A DNA stretch of 8,915 bases from JASFBA01 sp034433695. Its GTDB lineage: Bacteria > Chloroflexota > Chloroflexia > DTKN01. A program made the translations under genes and the position numbers. Below the pieces are notes generated by a model. That model ran no database searches, was not told the origin of the DNA, and saw nothing but the letters and a program-made list of their open reading frames with translations. Every line of letters starts with the position of its first letter. The first letter of the stretch is position 1. Positions 1 to 5,465 of the stretch are shown here, piece by piece. The stretch lies in the NCBI GenBank assembly GCA_034433695.1, contig DAOUAK010000095.1, positions 1 to 8,915 on the forward strand, read 5' to 3'.

Positions 1-138
1 CCCTGCCCCTACTCCCGGCCGGCTATATCCGTAGGTACGAAGGGTAGCCCGGCCCCGATGGCTTTCGGCCAGGATGCAGAATTGCCCGAGGAGGTCGTCC
101 AGGGAAGGGAAAGTGTACAGGCCGGCCTGGGTCGGCAT
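1..138 (-). CDS. N-terminal fragment, possibly of an M14 zinc carboxypeptidase-like protein (runs off the left edge)
   Basis: On the minus strand an ATG at 138-136 opens a frame with no stop before the window edge. It begins MPTQAGLYTFPSLDDLLG and later reads RTYGYSRPG. The spacing of an aromatic start, a Leu-rich helix and a G-x-S-R-x-G type turn resembles the N-terminus of M14 metallocarboxypeptidases, where the turn is normally G-x-S-x-E-G-R. The catalytic His-x-x-Glu and His residues would lie outside the window, so the family assignment is only a resemblance. The start is 17 bases after the stop of the acyl-CoA dehydrogenase at 156-1292, so it could be the last gene of that unit, but no good ribosome binding site is visible. 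The last codons seen (V-G-A-G) come from a GTAGGGGCAGGG sequence that recurs outside genes near 4285, so the gene may be disrupted there. Confidence 0.38.
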   Translation of the reverse strand, partial: MPTQAGLYTFPSLDDLLGQFCILAESHRGRATLRTYGYSRPGVGAG

Positions 139-155
139 CGGTGTCCCATCTGGTG

Positions 156-1292
156 TTACAATCGTCGGGCGATAATCAGGCGCTGAATCTGGTTGGTGCC
201 CTCGTAGATCTGCAGGAGTTTGGCATCGCGCATGAACTTTTCGACGGGATAATCCTGCATATAGCCGTAGCCGCCCAGAATCTGCACCGCGTCGGTGGTG
301 ATGCGCATCGCCGTATCGGAGGCGTAGCATTTGGCCATGGCGGAAAGGCGTTCGGCCTCCGCCTCACCCCGGTCATAGGCCCGGGCGGCGCGCCAGGTGA
401 GCAGACGGGCGGTCTCCACGCCGATGGCCATATCGGCCAGCATGAATTGGACGGCCTGGTAGGAGGCGATGGGTTTGCCGAACTGGACACGCTGGTGGGC
501 ATAATCGCGTGCGGCTTCAAAGGCAGCCCGGGCCAGGCCCACCCCGATTGCGGCCACGCCGACGCGGGCGCGGTTCAGTGTCTCTACGAGGATGCGGAAG
601 CCTTCGCCTTCTTTCCCCAGGCGGTTTTCGGCCGGTATGCGCACGCCTTCGAAGATGACCTCGCGGGTGTCGGAGGCGCGCTGGCCCATCTTGCGTTCCT
701 TTTTCCCCGTCGAGAGCCCCGGGGTGTCGGCCGGCACGACAAAGGCCGAGAGGCCTCGGGCGCCGCGGGAACGGTCGGTGGAAGCGATGACGGTGTAAAG
801 GGAGGCCAGTCCGCCGTTGGTGATAAAGGTCTTGACCCCATCGAGGACGTATTCCCCTCCTTCCCGACGGGCGACGGTGGAAACGGCGGAGGCGTCGGAG
901 CCGGCCCCCGGCTCGGTCAGGCAGAAGGCGGCCAGGCGCGGCTCGGCGCAGAAGGCGGGCAGGAAGCGGACCTTTTGCTCCGCGCTTCCGAAGAGGAGGA
1001 TGGGGAGGAGGGCCAGCCCGTTGCCCAGGAGGCTGGTGGTGATGCCGGCGCAGCCGGCCCCCATCTCCTCGGCGATCAGGGCGACCTCAAAGGCGCCCAG
1101 GCCGGCCCCGCCGTATTCCTCCGGCACCTCCAGGTTCAAGAGGCCGGCCTGGTGGGCCCGCCGCAGTACCTCCAGGGGGAATTCCCCACTCTCATCGGCC
1201 TGGCGGGCCCGGGGAATGATCTCCTGTCGGGTAAAATCCCGTGCCAGGTCTCGAAAGGCCTGTTGTTCTTCCGAAAGTTCAAAATCTACCAT
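156..1292 (-). CDS. Acyl-CoA dehydrogenase (downstream paralogue)
   Basis: This 378-residue protein is a full-length FAD-dependent acyl-CoA dehydrogenase, which makes the alpha-beta double bond of an acyl-CoA thioester and passes electrons to electron-transfer flavoprotein in the cytoplasm. The N-terminal helical domain covers roughly residues 1-120. The middle beta domain carries the FAD/substrate signature AFCLTEPGAGSD near 122-133. The C-terminal helical domain ends with LQIYEGTNQIQR, whose Glu364 sits where the catalytic base of medium- and short-chain enzymes lies. The length is typical for the family. The ATG at 1292 is preceded by GGGGGTGA (1296-1303) at a suitable distance. It lies 64 bases downstream of a paralogue and is probably cotranscribed with it. 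Chain length or branched-chain specificity cannot be read from the sequence. Family call is secure; substrate is unknown. Confidence 0.95.
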   Translation of the reverse strand: MVDFELSEEQQAFRDLARDFTRQEIIPRARQADESGEFPLEVLRRAHQAGLLNLEVPEEYGGAGLGAFEVALIAEEMGAGCAGITTSLLGNGLALLPILLFGSAEQKVRFLPAFCAEPRLAAFCLTEPGAGSDASAVSTVARREGGEYVLDGVKTFITNGGLASLYTVIASTDRSRGARGLSAFVVPADTPGLSTGKKERKMGQRASDTREVIFEGVRIPAENRLGKEGEGFRILVETLNRARVGVAAIGVGLARAAFEAARDYAHQRVQFGKPIASYQAVQFMLADMAIGVETARLLTWRAARAYDRGEAEAERLSAMAKCYASDTAMRITTDAVQILGGYGYMQDYPVEKFMRDAKLLQIYEGTNQIQRLIIARRL

Positions 1293-1356
1293 CGTTCACC
1301 CCCGGAAAAGGATCGGCTGGCCCCCTGTTCGACAGGCGGGAAGGAAGACCATTTAC

Positions 1357-2499
1357 CTACCCCTTGAGCAGGTGACGGGCGATCACCAGACGCTGAATCT
1401 GGTTGGTGCCCTCGTAGATCTGCAAGAGTTTCGCATCGCGCATCAACTTTTCCACCGGGTAGTCGCGCATATAGCCGTACCCGCCAAAGATCTGTACGGC
1501 ATCGGTGGTGACGCGCATGGCTACGTCGCTGGCGAAGCACTTGGCCATGGCCGATTCCTTGGTGTTCGGCAGCCCTTCGTCGGTCAGCCAGGCGGCGTAC
1601 CAGGCGAGCAGGCGGGCGGCTTCGACCTGCATGGCCATATCGGCCAGCATAAACTGGATGGCCTGTTGTTCGGCGATGGGTTTGCCGAACTGGACGCGCT
1701 TCTGGGCGTATTCGGTGGCCAGTTCCAGCGCCCGTCGGGCTACGCCGGTGGCCAGGGCGGCCACGCCGGCCCGGGCGGCATCCAGTGTCCTGAGGGCTAC
1801 GGCAAAGCCTCGTCCCTCCCTGCCCAGCATGTTCTCGCGGGGAATACGCACGTCGGTGAAGGTGATCTCGGCCGTGTTGGAGGCTCGCTGGCCCATCTTG
1901 TCCTCGATCTTGGTGATGGAAATACCCGGCAGGTCCGCCGGGACGATAAAGGCGGTCATGCTGCGGGGGCCGCGTTCCGGATCGGTGATGGCAAAGACGG
2001 TGTAGAGGGAGGCGATGGCGCCGTTGGAGATAAAGCACTTGACGCCGTTCAGGACGTATTCATCGCCGTCCGGGATGGCCGTCGTGCGCACGTTGCCGGC
2101 ATCGCTGCCGGCCTCGCGTTCGGTCAGACAGAAGGCGGCCAGTTGGTGGTTCTGGCAGAGCGGTTTGAGGAAGCGCTCTTTTTGTTCCTCCGTGCCGAAG
2201 AGGACGAGTGGGGTGGTGGCCAGGGTGTTGACCATAATGGTGGTGGTAATGCCGGCGCAGGCGGCGCCCAGTTCCTCGGTCACGATGCAGTTGGCCAGCG
2301 CCCCCTGACCTCCACCGCCGTATTCGACCGGGATGGCCAGATTGATCAGGCCCTCCTGGTAGGCGCGTTCGATGATAAAGGCGGGATGCTCGCCCCGGCG
2401 GTCGTACTCGGCGGCGATGGGAAGGATTTCCTCCCGGGCGAAGCGACGGGCGCGGGCCTGGAGTTCCTCTAGTTCGGGGGTCAGGCGAAACGAAATCAC
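1357..2499 (-). CDS. Acyl-CoA dehydrogenase (upstream paralogue)
   Basis: This 380-residue acyl-CoA dehydrogenase is the first gene of the unit and clearly a paralogue of the next one: the two align end to end, and long blocks such as QRVQFGKPIA/KRVQFGKPIA, MLADMA, GGYGYM and QIYEGTNQIQR are shared. Glu363 is the expected catalytic base. The FAD loop reads LTEREAGSD, so the usual proline after LTE is arginine, a mild departure from LTEP-AGSD. The start is GTG at 2499, chosen because a strong AGGAGGAGGT (2505-2514) lies five bases upstream and the alignment with the paralogue begins there. A promoter is visible at 2545-2573. It is likely a beta-oxidation or branched-chain amino-acid degradation enzyme working with ETF. 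Two adjacent paralogues may differ in chain length, or may form a heteromer as in some acd pairs; the sequence does not decide this. Confidence 0.95.
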   Translation of the reverse strand: MISFRLTPELEELQARARRFAREEILPIAAEYDRRGEHPAFIIERAYQEGLINLAIPVEYGGGGQGALANCIVTEELGAACAGITTTIMVNTLATTPLVLFGTEEQKERFLKPLCQNHQLAAFCLTEREAGSDAGNVRTTAIPDGDEYVLNGVKCFISNGAIASLYTVFAITDPERGPRSMTAFIVPADLPGISITKIEDKMGQRASNTAEITFTDVRIPRENMLGREGRGFAVALRTLDAARAGVAALATGVARRALELATEYAQKRVQFGKPIAEQQAIQFMLADMAMQVEAARLLAWYAAWLTDEGLPNTKESAMAKCFASDVAMRVTTDAVQIFGGYGYMRDYPVEKLMRDAKLLQIYEGTNQIQRLVIARHLLKG

Positions 2500-2504
2500 G
2501 GTCC

Positions 2505-2514
2505 ACCTCCTCCT
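2505..2514 (-). promoter_or_regulatory. Strong ribosome binding site deciding a GTG start
   Basis: Read on the minus strand this is AGGAGGAGGT, five bases before the GTG at 2499. It is the best Shine-Dalgarno sequence on the left side of the window and supports the non-ATG start of the upstream acyl-CoA dehydrogenase. Confidence 0.8.
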
Positions 2515-2544
2515 GGCAACTCGAATCGGGCCGGTGATAGGGGG

Positions 2545-2573
2545 ATTATATCATAACGTCTAGACCCCGACAA
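2545..2573 (-). promoter_or_regulatory. Sigma-70-type promoter of the acyl-CoA dehydrogenase unit
   Basis: On the minus strand a perfect -10 TATAAT (2545-2550) is separated by exactly 17 bases from a -35 TTGTCG (2568-2573, four of six consensus bases). Transcription would start near 2538, about 40 bases before the GTG start. The same -35 and -10 hexamers with the same spacing recur before uppP. No operator-like inverted repeat is evident around it. Confidence 0.75.
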
Positions 2574-2595
2574 ATGAGGCAATACGAAGCAAGGC

Positions 2596-2610
2596 CAGGG
2601 CATTGCCCTG
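2596..2610. repeat. Short perfect inverted repeat downstream of the endonuclease pseudogene
   Basis: CAGGGCATTGCCCTG is a 7-bp inverted repeat around a single central base. It lies in the noncoding stretch between the end of the endonuclease remnant (2679) and the acyl-CoA dehydrogenase promoter (2545-2573). No run of T follows on either strand, so it does not look like a canonical intrinsic terminator; it could be a weak hairpin or chance. I see nothing else in 2574-2678. Confidence 0.3.
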
Positions 2611-2678
2611 CTCTTACCCGATTCCCGAAAAAATTGTGGCAGGTGCCGTTTCTGCCTGCTTTAAACCCGGAGCACAGA

Positions 2679-3244
2679 TTACGGCCGACCGGTCTGCCCC
2701 GCCTGTGGCGGTGTACGGCTCATCTCTCGCAGAATCTCCAGGGCTTGTTGCAAATTCCCCCCATACTCCGAGAGCCAAGCAGGCGGATCCTTCACCGATA
2801 TGTGGAGCCAATAAGTTTCTTCTCCCTCCTCACCGGTATGTTGCGGGGTTGCTTTCTACAGAATTACCGATTTTGGAACCACCCAGCAGTGTGCTTCCAA
2901 TGGGGATATCCCCAGGCAAATGGCAAATTCATAATCCTGGTCGCGGAATTGTTGAAAGACATAATATCCGACTTCCCACAATGTGGAGAACTTATTTCCA
3001 CCCGATGTCCTTCGATGATCAGGTCCGCTTCCGAGTCGCGACATTTTACAACAGACATTCCCTTGGACGTGCACCATCCGGCAACCAGTTGTTCGCCGAT
3101 CTTGCCAATCTGTCGCGAAGGCCGGGTGCGGATCCATGCGAATGGGCTATCTGCCCAGGCAGCGTCCTCGTGAATATAATCTCGTTTGATTGCAGTGGCG
3201 ATTCGGGCCAGGCACTGTACCTCGGGATCTTCGATCGGACCCAT
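2679..3244 (-). pseudogene. Type II restriction endonuclease, PD-(D/E)XK fold, broken by a frameshift and an amber codon
   Basis: From the ATG at 3244 the frame reads through GKIGEQLVAGW (Glu51), SEADLIIEGHRVEI (Asp74, Glu83) and then loses sense. In the next frame the protein resumes at KFSTLWEVGYYVFQQ, continues RDQDYEFAICLGIS and PLEAHCWVVPKSVIL, and hits TAG at 2856-2858. The same frame then reads sensibly again (KATPQHTGEEGEETYWLHI, later GGNLQQALEILREM) to a TAA at 2679-2681. Restoring one A near 2992 (ATA-AG to ATA-AAG) gives VEIKFSTLWE, a complete E-x-K active-site motif, and the repaired protein would be about 188 residues. The gene starts 14 bases after the stop of the methyltransferase, the usual M-then-R arrangement. 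Its base composition is more AT-rich than its neighbours, suggesting acquisition. The fold is inferred from motifs; the recognition site is unknown. Sequencing error could explain the indel but not easily the amber codon as well. Confidence 0.82.
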
Positions 3245-3258
3245 TGCCTGGTTTCCTC

Positions 3259-4145
3259 TTAGGGGCCGGCCACACCTGTCGCTCCGGTGTCGAACAATGA
3301 AGGCCGCTGATATGGACTGGGGTCGAAGTTAATCCACTCAATCGAGGGAACCCCTGCAAACCGACGGGCCATGGTCACCATCGCCTCAAGGTTATTATCC
3401 ACCAGAATAAATCGCCGCCCAAGAAGCAAACAGGCTTCCCCTGTGGTGCCACTTCCGGCAAAAAAGTCCAGAACCAGATCGCCCGGTCGTGATGAGGCCT
3501 GGACGATTCGCTTCAGAATGCCCAGGGGCTTCTGGGTTGGATACCCGGTGCGTTCCTTGCCGTTGGTAGGCACAATCGTGTGCCACCAAACATCCGTAGG
3601 CAACTTGCCACGGGCGGCTTTCTCAGGGCCGACGAGTCCGGGAGCCATGTAAGGAATGCGCTCGATTTCGTCTTCATTGAACAGATACCGTTCGGGGTCT
3701 TTGAAATATTGTCGTGTTTTGGAGGCCACCTGCGCCGCGGCCTTCCTCCGTAGTCATAGGCCCAGATAATCTCGTTGAGGAAACAGTCGCGGCCGAAGAT
3801 CGTGTCGAGCAACACTTTACAGTAGTGGACTTCCCGGTAGTCCACATGGAAATACAGGCTGCCGTGGGGCGCCAGGACGCGGTGGGCCTCCCGCAAACGC
3901 GGTTCCAGGAAAGCCAGATAGTCATCGAAGATGTCGCTGAACGAAATCGTGCCCAACGGGATCGTCCGGTATCTTTTCCCCTGGAAACCAACCCGGTCCC
4001 CGTTCGCCGAGCGGACCGTCTTGATCTGGGTCCGGCTCTGGACTTTGCCGGTGTTGAACGGCGGGTCGATATAGATCAAGTCCACAGAAGCATCTTCGAG
4101 ATCCTTCAACACCGTCAGGTTATCGGCGAAATAAATACGGTTCAT
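3259..4145 (-). pseudogene. Beta-class DNA methyltransferase of a type II R-M system, frameshifted
   Basis: From the ATG at 4145 (MNRIYFADN) the frame carries the catalytic motif DPPFNTG at residues 27-33, then LGTISFSDIFDDYLAFL, SLYFHVDYREVHYCKVLLD and NEIIWAYDYGGR, ending sensibly at KHDNI (about residue 147). The rest lies in another frame from about 3703 onward: FKDPERYLFNEDEIERIPYM, TGYPTQKPLGIL, and the AdoMet-binding motif I LDFFAGSGTTGEAC, then LGRRFILVDNN and a TAA at 3259-3261. Catalytic motif first and AdoMet motif last is the beta-class order; DPPF suggests N6-adenine methylation, though N4-cytosine cannot be excluded. At least one base is missing after ATT at 3705-3707, and more may be lost. 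The break separates the two halves, so no single intact enzyme is made. The start choice is uncertain: no good ribosome binding site, and an alternative ATG lies 11 codons upstream at 4178. Confidence 0.85.
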
Positions 4146-4194
4146 TTTTGTACCCGAATAGTCGCCTCTATTCGCCATCCTGTTTTTTGGTTTC

Positions 4195-4200
4195 ATTATA
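4195..4200 (-). promoter_or_regulatory. Possible -10 element for the methyltransferase remnant
   Basis: TATAAT on the minus strand lies about 50 bases before the methyltransferase ATG at 4145. No convincing -35 is found at 16-18 bases; the 17-base position (4218-4223) reads CTTAAT. The hexamer overlaps an upstream in-frame ATG at 4196, which argues that translation starts further down, at 4178 or 4145. Confidence 0.4.
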
Positions 4201-4267
4201 CACCTTGCAGTAGGAGAATTAAGTGTCGTAGGAATAGGAAGACAATGGGGCTTGGCCAAGGGCCACT

Positions 4268-4296
4268 GTAGAGGCAAGACGTTCCCCTGCCCCTAC
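4268..4296. repeat. Imperfect palindromic intergenic element
   Basis: GTAGAGGCA (4268-4276) pairs with TGCCCCTAC (4288-4296) with a single G-T type mismatch around an 11-base loop. It sits just after the smpB stop codon. The right arm with flanks, CCCTGCCCCTACT (4285-4297), is repeated exactly at 1-13. Such GTAGGGGC-type palindromes are scattered between genes in many Chloroflexota-like genomes as I recall, so a dispersed REP-like element is likely. It might also act as a 3' hairpin for the smpB transcript, but there is no T run. The rest of 4201-4301 holds a 10-bp palindrome CTTGGCCAAG (4251-4260) and no gene. Confidence 0.45.
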
Positions 4297-4301
4297 TTTC
4301 C

Positions 4302-4772
4302 CTACCTTCGTCTCTCTTTCCACTCCCTTTCGATCTCGCGGCGGGCCTCTCGGCGGGCGATGGCTTCGCGGCGGTCGTAGAGTTTGCGTCCCCGGCACAG
4401 GCCGAGTTCCACCTTGGCCCAGCGCCCTTTGATGTACAGGCGCAGGGGAATCAGGGTGAGGCCGGACTCCAGCCGGCCGCGCAGGCGGTTGATCTCGCGA
4501 CGGTGCAGAAGGAGACGGCGGGGGCGGGTGGGAGAGTGGCCAAAGTGGCGGCCGGATTCCAGATAGGGGGCAATGTGCACATCCATCAGCCACACCTCGC
4601 CCTCTTTGACGCGGGCATAGCCGCCGCGCAGGTTGACCCGGCCGGCGCGGATGGACTTGATCTCGGAGCCGGTCAGGGATAGGCCGGCCTCATAGGTCTC
4701 CAGGATGTCGTATTCGTGGCGGGCCTGGCGGTTGACGGCGATGGTCTTTTCGTAGGTTCGGTCCAAAGGCAT
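4302..4772 (-). CDS. smpB: SsrA-binding protein SmpB
   Basis: This 156-residue protein is the tmRNA partner that brings alanyl-tmRNA to stalled ribosomes for trans-translation. The family signature is clear: VNRQARHEYDILETYEAGL, then LTGSEIKSIRAGRVNLRGGY, the DVHIAPY strand and RGRKLYDRREAIARREAR, in which the basic C-terminal tail would form the helix that enters the mRNA channel. Length is typical. The ATG at 4772 follows the stop of the cyclophilin gene by five bases, and its AGGA (4776-4779) overlaps that stop, so translation is probably coupled. No ssrA (tmRNA) gene is seen in this window. Confidence 0.97.
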   Translation of the reverse strand: MPLDRTYEKTIAVNRQARHEYDILETYEAGLSLTGSEIKSIRAGRVNLRGGYARVKEGEVWLMDVHIAPYLESGRHFGHSPTRPRRLLLHRREINRLRGRLESGLTLIPLRLYIKGRWAKVELGLCRGRKLYDRREAIARREARREIEREWKERRR

Positions 4773-4777
4773 GTTTC

Positions 4778-5314
4778 CTACCGGGTCTCCACCCGTACCC
4801 GCAGCATTTTATCCCCAACCTGAATCCGGCGCACCACATCCAGCGAGCCGCTGCAATCGCCGAAGACGGTATAGGCCCCGTCCAGGTGGGGGGTAGCCGC
4901 CAGGGTGATGTAGAACTGGCTGCCGTCGGAGCGACGCTCGGGGTTGACGCTGTCGGGTGTACGGGCCATCGCCAGGGCGCCGGCATGGTGGGGCAACCGA
5001 ATCTCGGCCTCGATGGTGTAGCCGATGCTACCGGAGGCCTGGTCGTTGGGGCTTCCTCCCTGGATGACAAAACCCGGCTCCACCCGGAAGAAGGTGTGGC
5101 CGTCGTACCAGCCCTGGTTGGCCAGTTTGGTAAAGTTCTCCACCGTCTTCGGCGCGGCGTCGGGCCGTAACTCGCAGCGGATGGTGCCACGGTTGGTTTC
5201 GATCAGGGCGATGGGGTGCTGTGAAGAGGGCGTCAGGGTCGGGGGAATGTAGACGCCGTAGGTACAGGCGGCCAGGAGAAGGACAAGGCAGAGCATCCAG
5301 AAACGGCGAGCCAT
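4778..5314 (-). CDS. Cyclophilin-type peptidyl-prolyl cis-trans isomerase, predicted lipoprotein
   Basis: The 178-residue product starts with a short basic and hydrophobic signal peptide ending in a lipobox, LLAAC, with Cys17 as the lipidated residue, so it should be anchored on the outer face of the cytoplasmic membrane. The rest is one cyclophilin domain (about 34-175): HTFFRVEPGFVIQGG with Arg77, Phe82 and Gln85 at the positions of Arg55, Phe60 and Gln63 of human CypA, and SDGSQFYIT near 129-137. The CypA tryptophan that contacts cyclosporin is His143 here (ATPHLDG) and His126 is Tyr148, common changes in bacterial members. The role is proline isomerisation in exported proteins. The ATG at 5314 is preceded by AGGAGG (5320-5325) five bases away, and a promoter at 5349-5377 reads toward it. 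It is the first gene of a two-gene unit with smpB. Confidence 0.95.
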   Translation of the reverse strand: MARRFWMLCLVLLLAACTYGVYIPPTLTPSSQHPIALIETNRGTIRCELRPDAAPKTVENFTKLANQGWYDGHTFFRVEPGFVIQGGSPNDQASGSIGYTIEAEIRLPHHAGALAMARTPDSVNPERRSDGSQFYITLAATPHLDGAYTVFGDCSGSLDVVRRIQVGDKMLRVRVETR

Positions 5315-5319
5315 CTTTT

Positions 5320-5325
5320 CCTCCT
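5320..5325 (-). promoter_or_regulatory. Ribosome binding site of the cyclophilin gene
   Basis: Consensus AGGAGG on the minus strand, five bases before the ATG at 5314; it fixes the start and hence the lipoprotein signal peptide. Confidence 0.75.
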
Positions 5326-5348
5326 ATCGGCGTATTCTTCTCGGCGAT

Positions 5349-5377
5349 ATTGTACATCAGGGCGGCCAAACGCTCAA
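5349..5377 (-). promoter_or_regulatory. Promoter of the cyclophilin-smpB unit
   Basis: Minus-strand -10 TACAAT (5349-5354, five of six) and -35 TTGAGC (5372-5377, four of six) are 17 bases apart. Transcription would start near 5342, about 28 bases before the ATG. Its -35 lies one base away from the -35 of the divergent uppP promoter. Confidence 0.65.
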
Positions 5378-5378
5378 G

Positions 5379-5407
5379 TTGTCGGGTCGGGCGGGATGTA
5401 GTATAAT
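5379..5407 (+). promoter_or_regulatory. Promoter of uppP
   Basis: -35 TTGTCG (5379-5384), 17-base spacer, perfect -10 TATAAT (5402-5407). Transcription would start near 5414, about 50 bases before the chosen TTG start. The promoter overlaps an upstream in-frame TTG at 5379, which therefore cannot be the translation start. Hexamers and spacing match those of the acyl-CoA dehydrogenase promoter. Confidence 0.75.
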
Positions 5408-5453
5408 GTCCGCCGGCCGGGGCAGAGCCTTTCGCCGGCCGATACCGGCCATC

Positions 5454-5460
5454 AAGGAGA
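5454..5460 (+). promoter_or_regulatory. Ribosome binding site supporting a TTG start for uppP
   Basis: AAGGAGA lies five bases before the TTG at 5466. No other in-frame start downstream of the promoter has a comparable site. Confidence 0.65.
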
Positions 5461-5465
5461 CCCTG

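Noticed and set aside
1324..1336. Terminator hairpin between the two acyl-CoA dehydrogenases (CCTGTTCGACAGG)
   Set aside because: The stem is only 5 bp with no T run; the two genes more likely share a transcript.
141..2472. Two long plus-strand open frames (141-1367 and 817-2472) opposite the acyl-CoA dehydrogenases
   Set aside because: They are antisense shadows of high-GC genes: Gly/Ala/Arg-rich, no family resemblance, no start signals, while the minus strand encodes full, motif-complete proteins.
2856..2858. TAG recoding (for example pyrrolysine) in the endonuclease
   Set aside because: TAG ends several intact genes in the window, and the same gene also carries a frameshift, so simple decay is the better explanation.
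2574..3262. Plus-strand frames 2574-3173 and 2603-3262 as novel small proteins
   Set aside because: They lie opposite the endonuclease remnant, whose conserved residues explain the sequence; the plus products have no recognisable composition, promoter or ribosome binding site.
3714..4271. Plus-strand frame of 185 codons opposite the methyltransferase
   Set aside because: It is the mirror of the methyltransferase coding frame, with no independent start signal.
5379..5465. N-terminal extension of uppP from a TTG at 5379
   Set aside because: That TTG is the -35 hexamer and TATAAT follows at 5402, so the extension would precede the transcript; family length and the ribosome binding site at 5454-5460 favour 5466.
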